Made by a program: the position numbers and the translations under genes. The notes under the pieces were generated by a model that worked only from the letters and a program-made list of their open reading frames with translations, made no database searches and was not told the DNA's origin. This document shows positions 1 to 8,449 of a DNA stretch of 64,000 nucleotides, piece by piece. Origin of the DNA: a candidate division KSB1 bacterium (GTDB lineage: Bacteria; Electryoneota; RPQS01). The DNA is taken from assembly GCA_016214895.1 (NCBI GenBank), contig JACRMR010000020.1, positions 167,812 to 231,811 of the forward strand, given 5' to 3'. Each line of letters opens with the position of its first letter. Positions within the stretch are counted from its first letter, which is position 1.

Positions 1-2
1 GT

Positions 3-398
3 GAGCATGTTTCCTACTACTGGCATGTGCTGGCTAATTCGCTCTATCCTCCGCTTGCGGTGCGCAGTATCGAGCAAGATCCATTCGTTCTGGACACGAC
101 GCAGGCGACGGCGAACCGCACGACCGAGTTGCCGCGCGAGTTTGCCTTGCGGGCGATCTATCCCAATCCGTTTAACTCGTCGACGACGATTTCCTTTGAC
201 TTACCGCGCCCGAGCGCGGTATCGATGCGCGTCTACGATGTGACCGGTCGGGCCACCGCGACGTTGATCGAATCGCCACTGGAGGCCGGATCACACCGCC
301 TGACTTTTGATGCCCACGGATTGGCCGCGGGAGTGTATTTTGTAAGCCTGCAGGCGGAGGGATATTCCGCCACGCGCAAGCTGTTGTTGTTGAAATGA
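3..398 (+). CDS. C-terminal end of secreted protein with T9SS type A-like sorting domain (partial)
   Basis: The reading frame is open from the left edge, so the gene begins outside the window and only about 131 residues are seen. The last 85 residues form a Por-type (type A) C-terminal sorting domain: the diagnostic YPNPFNSST stretch is followed by a hydrophobic beta strand (ISFDLP), a VYDVTGR strand, the GSHRLTFDA and GLAAGVYFVSL strands, and a short basic end (ATRKLLLLK). In Bacteroidota such domains direct export and surface anchoring through the type IX system; in related FCB candidate phyla the same domain is frequent even where the export machinery is less clear. The passenger domain cannot be named. 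Confidence 0.85.
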   Translation, partial: EHVSYYWHVLANSLYPPLAVRSIEQDPFVLDTTQATANRTTELPREFALRAIYPNPFNSSTTISFDLPRPSAVSMRVYDVTGRATATLIESPLEAGSHRLTFDAHGLAAGVYFVSLQAEGYSATRKLLLLK

Positions 399-420
399 AG
401 GATATCTTTTCGAGGACTCC

Positions 421-2097
421 ATGACGAAGCGTTTGTGGGTTACGCTGGCGGCGTTCTGGTTGGGCGCAAGCTCGGTCTGGGCCGGACGGCCTTCGGCGCA
501 GGATACGCTGTACGAGCAGATTCGACACAACATCAATCTGTTCGGCGACGTGTACCGCGAAATCACCTTGAAGTATGTCGATACGATCGACCCGAACCAG
601 TTTATTCAGGCGGGCATCGACGGCATGCTCTCGACACTCGATCCGTACACGGTGTTCATCGCCGAAGACGAGACGGACGATCTCGACGTGATCACGCAGG
701 GCAAGTACGGCGGCGTGGGGTTGGAGATCGGCGTGCGCGGCACGGACAAAGTGCTGACCGTGATTTCGGCCATGGACGATTCGCCGGCGCAGCGCGTAGG
801 TATTCGCAACGGTGACCGCGTATTGGCGATTGACGGCAAATCGACGCTGGGATTTTCGACCAACGACGCCGCGCATTTGCTGCGCGGCGAGCCGGGCACG
901 GAGGTGAGTCTGACGATTGAGCGGACGGGCAGTTCCGAACCGATCGAATTCGTGATCACGCGCCGCGACATTGATATCAAAGATGTCCCGTACTCCGGTT
1001 TCGTGAAGCCGGGCGTGGGCTATCTCAAGCTTTCGCATTTTTCGCGGCGGGCGCCGGACGAGCTGGAAGCGGCGATCCGGGAACTCAAGGAAGGCGGCAT
1101 GACGTCGCTGATTCTCGACTTGCGCGGCAATCCGGGTGGACTTCTGAGTTCGGCGATTGGTGTGTTGCAGCGGTTTTGCGGCAAGGGTGAAGAGGTGCTC
1201 GCCGTGCGCGGTCGCGGTGCGGAAGCGGGACAAGTCTTCCGCATGCCTGCCGATCCCGTGGCGGGCGACATACCGCTGGCCGTGCTCGTCGATGGCGGTT
1301 CCGCTTCGGCGGCGGAGATTGTGGCCGGGGCGGTGCAGGACCTCGATCGCGGCGTGATTATCGGCGAAACCACGTTCGGCAAGGGCCTGGTGCAATCCGT
1401 GATCGCGTTTGAAACGGGTGAAGCGCTGAAACTGACGACGGCGAAGTACTACACGCCGTCCGGCCGCCTGATTCAGCGCGTTGACTATTTCCACGACCAG
1501 GACAGCGTGATCGTCCTCCCCGCCTCGGAAAACCGCGCCGGCAGCTTCGTCACCCGTAACGGTCGGCCGGTCGAAGGCGGCGGCGGCATCGATCCTGATC
1601 TCGAGGTCGCGACTCCCAAACCCGGTCCGCTCGGCACGGAACTTTGGCGTCAGGGATTGTTCTTTGACTATGCGACAGAATACCGTGCCACTCATCCCAC
1701 GCTGACATCCGAGAAGCTGGATGACGGTACGATGGCGAATTTTCGAGCCTGGCTGCTGGCACGCGGATTCAGTTACGATGTGGACGGGCACCAGGAAGTA
1801 ATGGCGCTCAAGAAAATGCTGGAAGATGCCGGACTCGCGGACAGTTCGAGCGCGGATTTTGACCATCTTGAGCAGTTGTTGAGCAAACGCCGTGATCAGG
1901 ATTTCGCCGCCGAGCGCGATTTTATTCGTCGCAGCATCGAACAGGAGATTGCGACGAGTTTATGGGGACCGCGCGGGCGCATCGAGGCGACGTTCGACGA
2001 CGATTCGCAGATTCAGAAAGCGGTGGAGGTGCTCGAAAGTCGCGACGAGTACGGAAAAGTACTGGCGGTGGATGATTCAGCGGCAAAGAAGCAGTAA
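421..2097 (+). CDS. S41 family C-terminal processing peptidase with PDZ domain
   Basis: Predicted periplasmic serine protease of the CtpA/Prc family, 558 residues. A signal peptide (residues 1-21) is followed by an N-terminal helical region, a PDZ domain near residues 95-170 and the S41 core near 190-350. The Ser/Lys dyad reads as Ser296 in the GGSASAAEI motif and Lys321 in FGKGLVQ, with the 25-residue spacing of the family. About 150 extra residues after the core are rich in charged residues and resemble the C-terminal helical tails of larger CtpA proteins. Such enzymes trim C-termini of envelope proteins. The gene starts 22 bases after the sorting-domain protein ends; the two may be cotranscribed. 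Confidence 0.95.
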   Translation: MTKRLWVTLAAFWLGASSVWAGRPSAQDTLYEQIRHNINLFGDVYREITLKYVDTIDPNQFIQAGIDGMLSTLDPYTVFIAEDETDDLDVITQGKYGGVGLEIGVRGTDKVLTVISAMDDSPAQRVGIRNGDRVLAIDGKSTLGFSTNDAAHLLRGEPGTEVSLTIERTGSSEPIEFVITRRDIDIKDVPYSGFVKPGVGYLKLSHFSRRAPDELEAAIRELKEGGMTSLILDLRGNPGGLLSSAIGVLQRFCGKGEEVLAVRGRGAEAGQVFRMPADPVAGDIPLAVLVDGGSASAAEIVAGAVQDLDRGVIIGETTFGKGLVQSVIAFETGEALKLTTAKYYTPSGRLIQRVDYFHDQDSVIVLPASENRAGSFVTRNGRPVEGGGGIDPDLEVATPKPGPLGTELWRQGLFFDYATEYRATHPTLTSEKLDDGTMANFRAWLLARGFSYDVDGHQEVMALKKMLEDAGLADSSSADFDHLEQLLSKRRDQDFAAERDFIRRSIEQEIATSLWGPRGRIEATFDDDSQIQKAVEVLESRDEYGKVLAVDDSAAKKQ

Positions 2098-2138
2098 GCT
2101 GACGGCGGCGAATCCGATCTGGTGTCGATTGTTACTGG

Positions 2139-3773
2139 ATGAAAAGGAATTTGCACATGATGAGCTTGAGTTTGAACCTGTTATTGATCCTGATGCTCGC
2201 CGGGGCGGCCTGGTCGCAGCCCGCCTCGTCGAGCCGCGTGGTCGTGCACCTGAAGGCCGAGGCCGCGCAAGAATTTCGCGCGGGTCTGCTCACGGCCGCC
2301 GAGCTGTCGCCGCTTGCGGGTGCGCTGACTCCCGTCTTTTACGCTCCCCGCATTCCGGAGCGATCGGCGCTATTTGACCGGCTCGGCATGGCGAACTGGT
2401 TCGTGGTCACGTCCCAGGACGGCGATGCCTCCGCCTTGGCAGGCGACCTTGCGGGTGATCGACGCGTGATCTCCGCTTACCCCGAGCAGCGTGTGGAGAC
2501 GACGGTGCTGCCGAGCGACTTTGCGGTTTACAACATGTGGGGACTATCGAAGATGCAGTGCCCGGCGGCGTGGAATCTCGACCACGGCGATTCGGAGATT
2601 CTGATCACGACGATCGACACCGGCTGCAAGATTCAGCACCCGGACCTCGCGGCCAACATCCATGTGAATCCCGGCGAGGACCTGGACTCGAACGGCTTAT
2701 GGGACGTTTCCGACAACAACGGCGTGGATGACGACAGCAACGGCTTCATCGATGATCTTGTCGGCTGGGACTTCGTGTCCGACACGATCAGTGCCGGCTC
2801 ACAGGCGGTCGGCGAAGATTACGGTCCGCGCGACAACCTGATCTATCCCGATATTCATGGTCACGGCACTCACGTCATGGGAACCGCTGCGGCGGTGACC
2901 GGCAACGGAGTGGGCGTCCCCTCCGCCTCCTGGAATGGGAAGGCGTTCCCGCTGCGCGCCGGCTATGCTTGGATCGACGGCGGCGGCACGATGCGCGGTT
3001 CCGGAAACGAGACCGACTTTGCCGCGGCGATTCAGTATGCCGTGGACATGGACACGCGCATTATCAGCATTTCGTTCGGTGGCACCTACTACGACACGAC
3101 GTTCGCGCTGGCCTGCCAGTATGCCCGCGGCAGCGGCGTGCTCGTGTTCGCTTCGGCGGGGAACAGCAACAATCAGACGATCCAATATCCGGCGGGATTC
3201 GCGGGGGTAATTTCCGTGGCAGCCACCGACTCCTTCGATGCCAAGGCGTCGTTTTCGACCTATGGCACCTGGGTGGATATCTCGGCGCCGGGCGTGTACA
3301 TCTGGAGCACGATCTCGAACAGCAGCTATCGACCGGGAGATTACAGCGCGTTGAACGGAACGTCCATGGCCTGCCCGAATACGGCTTCCGTGGCGGCATT
3401 GTTGTACAATTTCTATCCGGCACTGAACGCGGATTCCGTGGAGTCGATTCTGTTGCGCACGGCGGACAATATTGACGCGCAAAATCCCACGCGGATCGGG
3501 CTGCTGGGCAGCGGACGAGTGAACGCTTACGCCGCGCTTAGCGAGGCATGCCTCACCAATCCGCTCCATACTCCGCGGATTGTGGTGCAGCAGATTGGGA
3601 GCGATGTAAAGGTAACATGGCCGAAGGTCCCGTGCGCAAGTTCGTACGAGGTCTCCTACGCGGACTCGCTGAGTGGCGGCTTTCAACAGCTTGCCGTCAC
3701 GACGGACACAACCGCGATCGATCCCACCGCCGCGAACTTGAAGCGCTTCTACTCCGTGAAGGCCTATGAATAG
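2139..3773 (+). CDS. Secreted S8 subtilisin-like protease
   Basis: 544-residue secreted subtilase. The signal peptide follows the start at 2139; ATGs at 2157 and 2160 are alternatives that would still leave a hydrophobic leader. The catalytic triad is visible as Asp160 (TIDTGCK), His242 (HGHGTHV) and Ser409 (NGTSMACP), with the oxyanion Asn in ASAGNSNN. Residues 30-130 look like an I9-type prodomain. An insertion rich in Asp and Asn after the Asp motif (DLDSNGLWDVSDNNG) looks like a calcium-binding loop. The C-terminal 90 residues form an fn3-like domain. It overlaps the next gene by 8 bases, suggesting coupling. Confidence 0.95.
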   Translation: MKRNLHMMSLSLNLLLILMLAGAAWSQPASSSRVVVHLKAEAAQEFRAGLLTAAELSPLAGALTPVFYAPRIPERSALFDRLGMANWFVVTSQDGDASALAGDLAGDRRVISAYPEQRVETTVLPSDFAVYNMWGLSKMQCPAAWNLDHGDSEILITTIDTGCKIQHPDLAANIHVNPGEDLDSNGLWDVSDNNGVDDDSNGFIDDLVGWDFVSDTISAGSQAVGEDYGPRDNLIYPDIHGHGTHVMGTAAAVTGNGVGVPSASWNGKAFPLRAGYAWIDGGGTMRGSGNETDFAAAIQYAVDMDTRIISISFGGTYYDTTFALACQYARGSGVLVFASAGNSNNQTIQYPAGFAGVISVAATDSFDAKASFSTYGTWVDISAPGVYIWSTISNSSYRPGDYSALNGTSMACPNTASVAALLYNFYPALNADSVESILLRTADNIDAQNPTRIGLLGSGRVNAYAALSEACLTNPLHTPRIVVQQIGSDVKVTWPKVPCASSYEVSYADSLSGGFQQLAVTTDTTAIDPTAANLKRFYSVKAYE

Positions 3774-4773
3774 TGCCTGCTGTGGCCGGTTGCGGGCGGC
3801 CTTGCTCCTGGTGCTGCTGCTGACTTCGCTCGGCTGCCGGGAAGACGAGTCCAGCGAAGAAACCCTTCCGCCGGTGATCGGGAGTGTGAAGGGGGTCTCG
3901 ATTTCGCCGCGATCGTTCGGGCAGGCGGACTTCGAGCAGTTTCTGGGACTCGTGGCTGACGGTGGTGACTGGTTGACCTGGGCCGGCGATTGGATTCAGT
4001 TGGGTGATACGTCGGCCGGGCCGCATGCAGTGGAGACTTTCGAAGCGGACTATCACTTTTCCACGGTTCCGATTGCCACGCTGTTCGGCAGTGACTTGCA
4101 GCCGCTCCGGCCGCTGAGCGATTCCATGTTGACCGCGTACGCATCGCAGGCGGCGTTCTATGCGCGGCGCTACTATCCTGAATTCATGGGCCTTGGGATC
4201 GAGGTCAACCGCATCTATGACTCCGCCGCGCCGGACGCCTATCAGGCGTTTGTCGAGTTCTTTCCGCGCGCGGCCGATTCGGTCAAGGCGGCCTCACCCG
4301 ATACGAGAGTATTTACCGTGTTTCAGTTGGAGTGGCTGAAGGGTCTGCGCGGCGGGCTGTATGGTGGCGTGAACGATACGACGCGGAATCAGTGGCAGCT
4401 CGCCGCGGATTTTCCTGCCGCGGACTTCATCGCGCTCACCACTTACCCCGGACTGATTTACCGCGATCCCACGGAGATTCCGGCGGACTACTACGCGGGA
4501 CTTGCGGCGCGCCTCGGCAAACCGATTGCCTTCACGGAAGTGGGCTGGCACAGTGCGGCATCGCCCGCGGGCTGGGAGAGTAGCGAAGGCGAGCAGGCAG
4601 AGTTCTTGACGCGGTGGATCAGTCTGATCGCACCGCTCGATCCGGTACTCGTGATCTGGCCGTTCCTGTTCGATCCGGCCGCTCAAGAGCCGTTCAATAC
4701 GATGGGATTGTGGAGGACGTCCGATGGGCAGGCGAAAGCCGCCTGGCTTGTCTGGTCGAGCGCTAACCTGTGA
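3766..4773 (+). CDS. Glycoside-hydrolase-like TIM-barrel lipoprotein
   Basis: 335 residues with a lipobox (LLTSLGC, Cys near residue 24), so probably a lipoprotein on the periplasmic or outer face. The remainder looks like a (beta/alpha)8 hydrolase of the clan A type: Glu146 in GIEVNRIYD and Glu258 in FTEVGWHS sit where acid/base and nucleophile are expected at the ends of strands 4 and 7, and a YPG loop follows a strand (IALTTYPG). The resemblance is closest to GH53/GH5-like cellulase-fold lipoproteins, but the family cannot be fixed by eye, so substrate is unknown. It overlaps both neighbours (8 and 4 bases) in what looks like one transcription unit. Confidence 0.7.
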   Translation: MNSACCGRLRAALLLVLLLTSLGCREDESSEETLPPVIGSVKGVSISPRSFGQADFEQFLGLVADGGDWLTWAGDWIQLGDTSAGPHAVETFEADYHFSTVPIATLFGSDLQPLRPLSDSMLTAYASQAAFYARRYYPEFMGLGIEVNRIYDSAAPDAYQAFVEFFPRAADSVKAASPDTRVFTVFQLEWLKGLRGGLYGGVNDTTRNQWQLAADFPAADFIALTTYPGLIYRDPTEIPADYYAGLAARLGKPIAFTEVGWHSAASPAGWESSEGEQAEFLTRWISLIAPLDPVLVIWPFLFDPAAQEPFNTMGLWRTSDGQAKAAWLVWSSANL

Positions 4774-5564
4774 CCGCGATTCCGCTATTTCTGCTGGGGC
4801 TTGTGACAGGCGTCTTGGGCGGTTTTCTGGGCGTCGGTGGTGGGCTGGTGATCACCGTTGTCTTGCTGGAAGTGCTGAAAGCGCAGGGGATGCCGGACGA
4901 TGTGCGCTATCACGTGGCGTTCGGCACGACGCTGGTGGGGATTATCGGCACCGCGCTCTCGTCGAGCTTCACGTATGCGCGGATGGGTCGCGTGATCTGG
5001 CGCGTCGTGGCAATTGTCAGCGTGAGCGCCGTGTTATTCTCATTGATCGGCTCGAAACTGGCGGCGGAGTCTTCCGCGAATCTGCTGCACACTGTGTTCA
5101 TCGCATTTTGCTTCGTGATGGTCGTGTTGCTGCTTACGCGCAAGGCACGACAGCAAGCCGATGGTCATGTGCACTCGGCCTGGAAGCTGCTGACGATTGG
5201 TGCGGGCGCGGGGCTGCTCTCCGCGTATCTCGGAGTGGCGGGCGGCGCGGTGATGGTCCCGACGATGATCTTGTGGGCGCATGTCGCCGCGGAATACGCT
5301 CCCGGGACGAGCAATGCGGTGGGTGTGTTGACGAGTCTGGTCGGCGCGGTCGGTTACATGATTCACGGCGCGGGCGCGGCGAATTTGCCGGCGGGTTCGT
5401 GGGGGTTCATTGTTCCGGCCTACGCGATTCCGCTCTTCTTCGGCACCCTGATCGGCGGACCGTTCGGCAGTCAGTTAAATAAGCGCTACGGCCGCGATTC
5501 GTTCCGCTATGTGTTCGCGGCGTTTCTGCTGGTGGTGGCGGTGAAGATGTGGTTCGAACATTAA
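4770..5564 (+). CDS. TauE/SafE family sulfite exporter-like membrane protein
   Basis: 264-residue integral membrane protein with about eight hydrophobic helices in two halves. The glycine-rich first helix (TGVLGGFLGVGGGLVI) and the repeated element in the second half (GAGLLSAYLGVAGGAVMVP) are typical of the TauE/SafE (DUF81) family, which exports sulfite, sulfoacetate or related anions. The GTG start shares GTGA with the stop of the upstream lipoprotein gene, implying translational coupling. The substrate cannot be deduced from the neighbours. Confidence 0.92.
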   Translation: MTAIPLFLLGLVTGVLGGFLGVGGGLVITVVLLEVLKAQGMPDDVRYHVAFGTTLVGIIGTALSSSFTYARMGRVIWRVVAIVSVSAVLFSLIGSKLAAESSANLLHTVFIAFCFVMVVLLLTRKARQQADGHVHSAWKLLTIGAGAGLLSAYLGVAGGAVMVPTMILWAHVAAEYAPGTSNAVGVLTSLVGAVGYMIHGAGAANLPAGSWGFIVPAYAIPLFFGTLIGGPFGSQLNKRYGRDSFRYVFAAFLLVVAVKMWFEH

Positions 5565-5656
5565 GCGGGTGCCAAGTGGTAGCCTGTTGCCGCTCGTCTC
5601 TAATTGGCAAAGTCGATGGTGGACGGTTCGGCTGAAAGAAGTATCAGGAGTGTCTC

Positions 5657-6505
5657 ATGATCCAGTGCCTTGTAGAAGGCTGCAAGACTCCGGTGGCCAA
5701 AGAAGGTCACGACATATGTTTCGACCATTGGAAGGCCAATCGTGATGGCAAATTGAAGAAGTGCGAGAAGTGCGGAAGGCTGATGGAAAAGGACAAACCC
5801 CTCTGTCTTGACTGCTACAACAAGGGACGAGAGGGGCAGGCAACGGGTCGAGCACTCACGGCGACTGCGATTGGTGAAAAGGTGGCATTGACGGCTAACA
5901 GAGTCAATGCAATTCTGGTTGAGTTGGCGTGGATTACGAAGGGGCCTGGGGATCACGGCTGGATCAGCACTCCACAAGGGCGGAAGAACGGCGCAGTTGA
6001 TCGAGAGTTTGGTACGGATAAGACGCCGTTCGTTCAATGGAGTGAGGGCATCCTGCGCAATCGCGCTTTCACGGATGCGGTTCGAGACTTTAAGGGAGAA
6101 AAGCCGGTCATTCCGGAAACGTCGTCTGGCGCCAAGTCTGACGAATTGGGATTCCGCGAGAAGTTCCCGGCAACACATCGCGCTACGGACGGACACATGG
6201 TTCGATCACGGGGAGAGATGCTTATCGACAACTGGCTCTACGCGGCACAAGTAATTCATGCTTATGAGCGGAAGGTACCCATTGAAGAGGAGTTGTACTG
6301 CGACTTCTATCTCCCGACGGGGAAAGTGTATCTCGAGTTCTGGGGAATGGAGAATGATCCGGCCTACGCGGCACGAAAGCGGGCAAAGTTGGAGTTGTAT
6401 AAGAAAAACGGACTCAATCTGATTGAGTTGAAGGACGCCGACCTCTTGAAACTCGATGATGTCATGCCCGCCAAACTTCGCCCATTCGATATCAAGGTAT
6501 CTTGA
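5657..6505 (+). CDS. Zinc-ribbon / winged-helix / PD-(D/E)XK nuclease-like protein
   Basis: 282 residues in three parts. Residues 1-55 carry Cys/His pairs (CxxxxC, CxDHW, CEKCG, CLDC) that should bind two zinc ions. Residues 65-130 look like a winged helix (TATAIGEKVALTANRVNAIL) followed by a WISTPQG wing. Residues 180-282 resemble an endonuclease fold: Glu187 (SRGEMLIDNWL), Asp216 (CDFYLP) and Glu227 in LEFWG fit the E...D...ExW arrangement of Vsr/DUF559-like nucleases, followed by KRAKLELYKKNG and LIELKDADL strands. A Shine-Dalgarno GGAG at 5647 fixes the start. The role is unknown; DNA cleavage or repair is inferred from fold only. Confidence 0.65.
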   Translation: MIQCLVEGCKTPVAKEGHDICFDHWKANRDGKLKKCEKCGRLMEKDKPLCLDCYNKGREGQATGRALTATAIGEKVALTANRVNAILVELAWITKGPGDHGWISTPQGRKNGAVDREFGTDKTPFVQWSEGILRNRAFTDAVRDFKGEKPVIPETSSGAKSDELGFREKFPATHRATDGHMVRSRGEMLIDNWLYAAQVIHAYERKVPIEEELYCDFYLPTGKVYLEFWGMENDPAYAARKRAKLELYKKNGLNLIELKDADLLKLDDVMPAKLRPFDIKVS

Positions 6506-7041
6506 TGCGTGTACGTGATGCGTCGCTGCGCGCCAATGCGCAGATGGCGGCGAAGAAGTTCGTGGTACTGAGGTAGCCTTCTTCTCCGCCCCGACGCAAA
6601 TTAGTCGCCTCGACCAGCCCTCCCGATGCCTCCATTTTGAGTGCTTGTATGTTCAAGTAACTGTTTTTTATATGGGTCGCGGATTTGCGTTTTTGGCTTT
6701 TTCTTATTATATTTAGGTCATTATGTCCTGTGCCTGCTTGCCCCTCCTTGCGCTGTGTTTCCCTTGCTCTTGACCCCGTTTCGCGACATCCCTGATACGC
6801 GTCTAATTCTTTTTATCAAAAGAAGTTAGGCGGTTTTGTTTGGTCAAATAATATTTTGTCGCCATCCTCGGAATTCACCATTTATCTCCATTGTAGCTGG
6901 ATTAGATTTCCGCCGAGCGGGCCCCCTCACCCCGCCGGAGCTGCAATCCTACCCGCCGAGCCGGGTTAAGTCTTCGCAACCCGGCCGGAATCGGACTCTG
7001 TACGCACGCAGTGCCGCACTGCTTACAGCCATATCTCCGTC
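6506..7041 (+). other. Non-coding T-rich gap before purC
   Basis: About 535 bases without a convincing gene. A 23-codon frame (6505-6576) begins in the TGATG overlap with the stop of the nuclease-like gene and could be a coupled micro-ORF, but its sequence is not recognisable. From about 6640 to 6890 the DNA is markedly T-rich and poor in codon structure, unlike the rest of the window. The last 90 bases hold a copy of the dispersed hairpin repeat described separately. Confidence 0.5.
6952..6994 (-). repeat. Dispersed 43-bp hairpin repeat, copy A
   Basis: Read on the minus strand this segment matches 34591-34633 at 39 of 43 positions. It contains an 8-bp inverted repeat, GCCGGGTT at 6960-6967 and AACCCGGC at 6978-6985, around a 10-base loop. 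It lies about 50 bases upstream of purC. A shorter copy lies directly downstream of purC at 7903-7933. Confidence 0.75.
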
Positions 7042-7896
7042 ATGCCCCCCACTCCCCGCTTTCTCCGCCGCGGCAAGGTCCGCGATATTTATGAACTCGA
7101 TGCCGATCATCTGCTGATCGTCACGACCGACCGGCTGTCGGCGTTTGATGTGGTGCTGCCCGATCCGATTCCGGGGAAGGGCAAAGTGCTGGCATCGATT
7201 ACACGCTTCTGGATGCGGAAGTTTGCAGGGATTGTGGGGAATCATCTGACGGACATTACCCCCCCCAGCCCCCCCAACCGAGTTGGGGGGGAGACGTACT
7301 CTTCCGAGCAGCTTGATGTGGTGAAGAAATGCGAGGTGATTCCGGTGGAGTGCATCGTTCGCGGGTTCATCACCGGCTCAGGGTGGAAGGACTATCTGAA
7401 GACTGGCGAGGTGTGCGGGTACAAGCTGCCGGCCGGACTCAAGCAGTGCGCGGAACTGCCCGAGCCGCTGTTCACACCGTCCACGAAAGCGGAAGCGGGG
7501 CACGATCAGAACATCTCACCGGCTGAGGCGGCCAGGCTGATCGGAGCAGAGACGGCAAAGCGGATTGAAGAACTCGCAGTGAAGATTTACACGGCGGGTC
7601 GTGAGCATGCCCGGCAGCGGGGGATCTTGATCGCCGATACGAAGTTCGAGTTCGGCATTCGTGACGGCGAAATCCTCCTGATCGACGAAGTGCTGACGCC
7701 GGATTCCTCACGCTTCTGGCCCGAGGACAAATATGAACCGGGCCACGATCAGCCAAGCTTCGACAAACAGATCATCCGCAATTATCTCGAAACGCTGGAC
7801 TGGGACAAAGCCGATCCAGGCCCGAAGTTGCCGCCGGAGATCATCGCCAGGACGCAGCGGGCGTATGCGGAGATCTTGCAGCGGCTGACGACGTAA
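7042..7896 (+). CDS. purC: Phosphoribosylaminoimidazole-succinocarboxamide synthase (SAICAR synthase)
   Basis: 284-residue cytosolic enzyme that joins aspartate to CAIR in de novo purine synthesis. Family motifs are clear: RRGKVRDIYELD near the start, TDRLSAFDVVLPD, IPVECIVRGFITGSGW, and DTKFEFGIRDGEILLIDEVLTPDSSRFW. The only oddity is residues 73-90, where the usual NHL loop is filled by a Pro/Gly stretch encoded by an in-frame C-run/G-run palindrome (7260-7291). The ATG at 7042 matches the usual family start. purK and purE lie elsewhere in the window, so the pathway is not in one operon. Confidence 0.97.
   Translation: MPPTPRFLRRGKVRDIYELDADHLLIVTTDRLSAFDVVLPDPIPGKGKVLASITRFWMRKFAGIVGNHLTDITPPSPPNRVGGETYSSEQLDVVKKCEVIPVECIVRGFITGSGWKDYLKTGEVCGYKLPAGLKQCAELPEPLFTPSTKAEAGHDQNISPAEAARLIGAETAKRIEELAVKIYTAGREHARQRGILIADTKFEFGIRDGEILLIDEVLTPDSSRFWPEDKYEPGHDQPSFDKQIIRNYLETLDWDKADPGPKLPPEIIARTQRAYAEILQRLTT
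7260..7291. repeat. GC-rich palindromic insertion inside purC
   Basis: A C-rich run followed by a perfect 10-bp stem with a 3-base loop: CCCCCCCAAC at 7269-7278 and GTTGGGGGGG at 7282-7291. It is read through in frame as PPSPPNRVGG and sits in a surface loop of SAICAR synthase. Base composition is quite unlike the surrounding gene. This looks like a small palindromic repeat that was captured as coding sequence. Confidence 0.7.
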
Positions 7897-7902
7897 GATG
7901 GC

Positions 7903-7933
7903 GGCCGGGTTGCGGCCTCAACCCGGCTCGGCG
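7903..7933 (+). repeat. Dispersed hairpin repeat, copy B (short)
   Basis: Shares GGCCGGGTTGCG and AACCCGGCTCGGCG with copies A and C but has a loop two bases shorter. It fills most of the 46-base space between the purC stop and the cupin ATG, so it could act as a processing or attenuation hairpin for that junction. Confidence 0.7.
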
Positions 7934-7942
7934 AGCACAACA

Positions 7943-8248
7943 ATGAACAAAATCAATCTCACGCAATCCATCGAATACAATCCGGATGCCGTGGTGAGCA
8001 AGACGCTGGTGAAGCAGCCCCACGGAACGGTGACGCTGTTTGCCTTTGACAAAGGGCAGGAGCTGTCCGAGCATTCGGCGCCGTTCGATGCGCTGGTGCA
8101 TGTGCTCGACGGCGAGGCGGAGCTGATCATCGGCGGTGAACCGGTGCGCGCAAATGCCGGGGAGTTCGTGAACATGCCCGCGAATATTCCGCACGCGGTG
8201 AAGGCGGTCACGCGATTCAAGATGTTGCTGACGATGATCAAGGGTTGA
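7943..8248 (+). CDS. Small cupin-domain protein
   Basis: 101-residue single-domain cupin. The two cupin motifs are recognisable: ELSEHSAPFDALVHVLDGEAE (His/Glu-bearing motif 1) and ANAGEFVNMPANIPHAV (motif 2, ending in the metal-binding His). Proteins of this size often bind a divalent metal and are annotated as quercetin-2,3-dioxygenase-like, but substrate is unknown. The frame is also open from 7898; the ATG at 7943 is preferred because the upstream codons derive from the hairpin repeat. It probably shares a transcript with purC. Confidence 0.9.
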   Translation: MNKINLTQSIEYNPDAVVSKTLVKQPHGTVTLFAFDKGQELSEHSAPFDALVHVLDGEAELIIGGEPVRANAGEFVNMPANIPHAVKAVTRFKMLLTMIKG

Positions 8249-8283
8249 ATATGACTCGGCGAGTCCAAATATAGCAAGCAGAG

Positions 8284-8312
8284 TTGCGGATAAGGGCAGA
8301 ATCGCGTATATT
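8284..8312 (+). promoter_or_regulatory. Putative sigma-70-type promoter for asnA
   Basis: TTGCGG (8284-8289), a 17-base spacer and TATATT (8307-8312), located about 140 bases upstream of the asnA start in a gap with no coding signal. Confidence 0.45.
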
Positions 8313-8449
8313 AGAGCAGTCAGGCGCACCGATGCGCAGTTTTTGGGCGGCTAATTGTGAAATTATTCACAATTTACGATGGTTTGCCGCCGCCAATGTC
8401 ACCCTCCCTCCCACCCCCACCAACGTTCAAACCTGTGGAGTCAGTCCTC

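Noticed and set aside
172-1866. Long minus-strand open frame opposite the S41 peptidase gene
   Set aside because: The plus frame has a full set of family motifs; the minus translation is Arg/His-rich with no domain, as expected for a shadow of GC-rich coding DNA.
2799-3686. 295-codon minus-strand frame opposite the subtilase
   Set aside because: The plus strand carries the intact Asp/His/Ser triad; the opposite frame has no features of its own.
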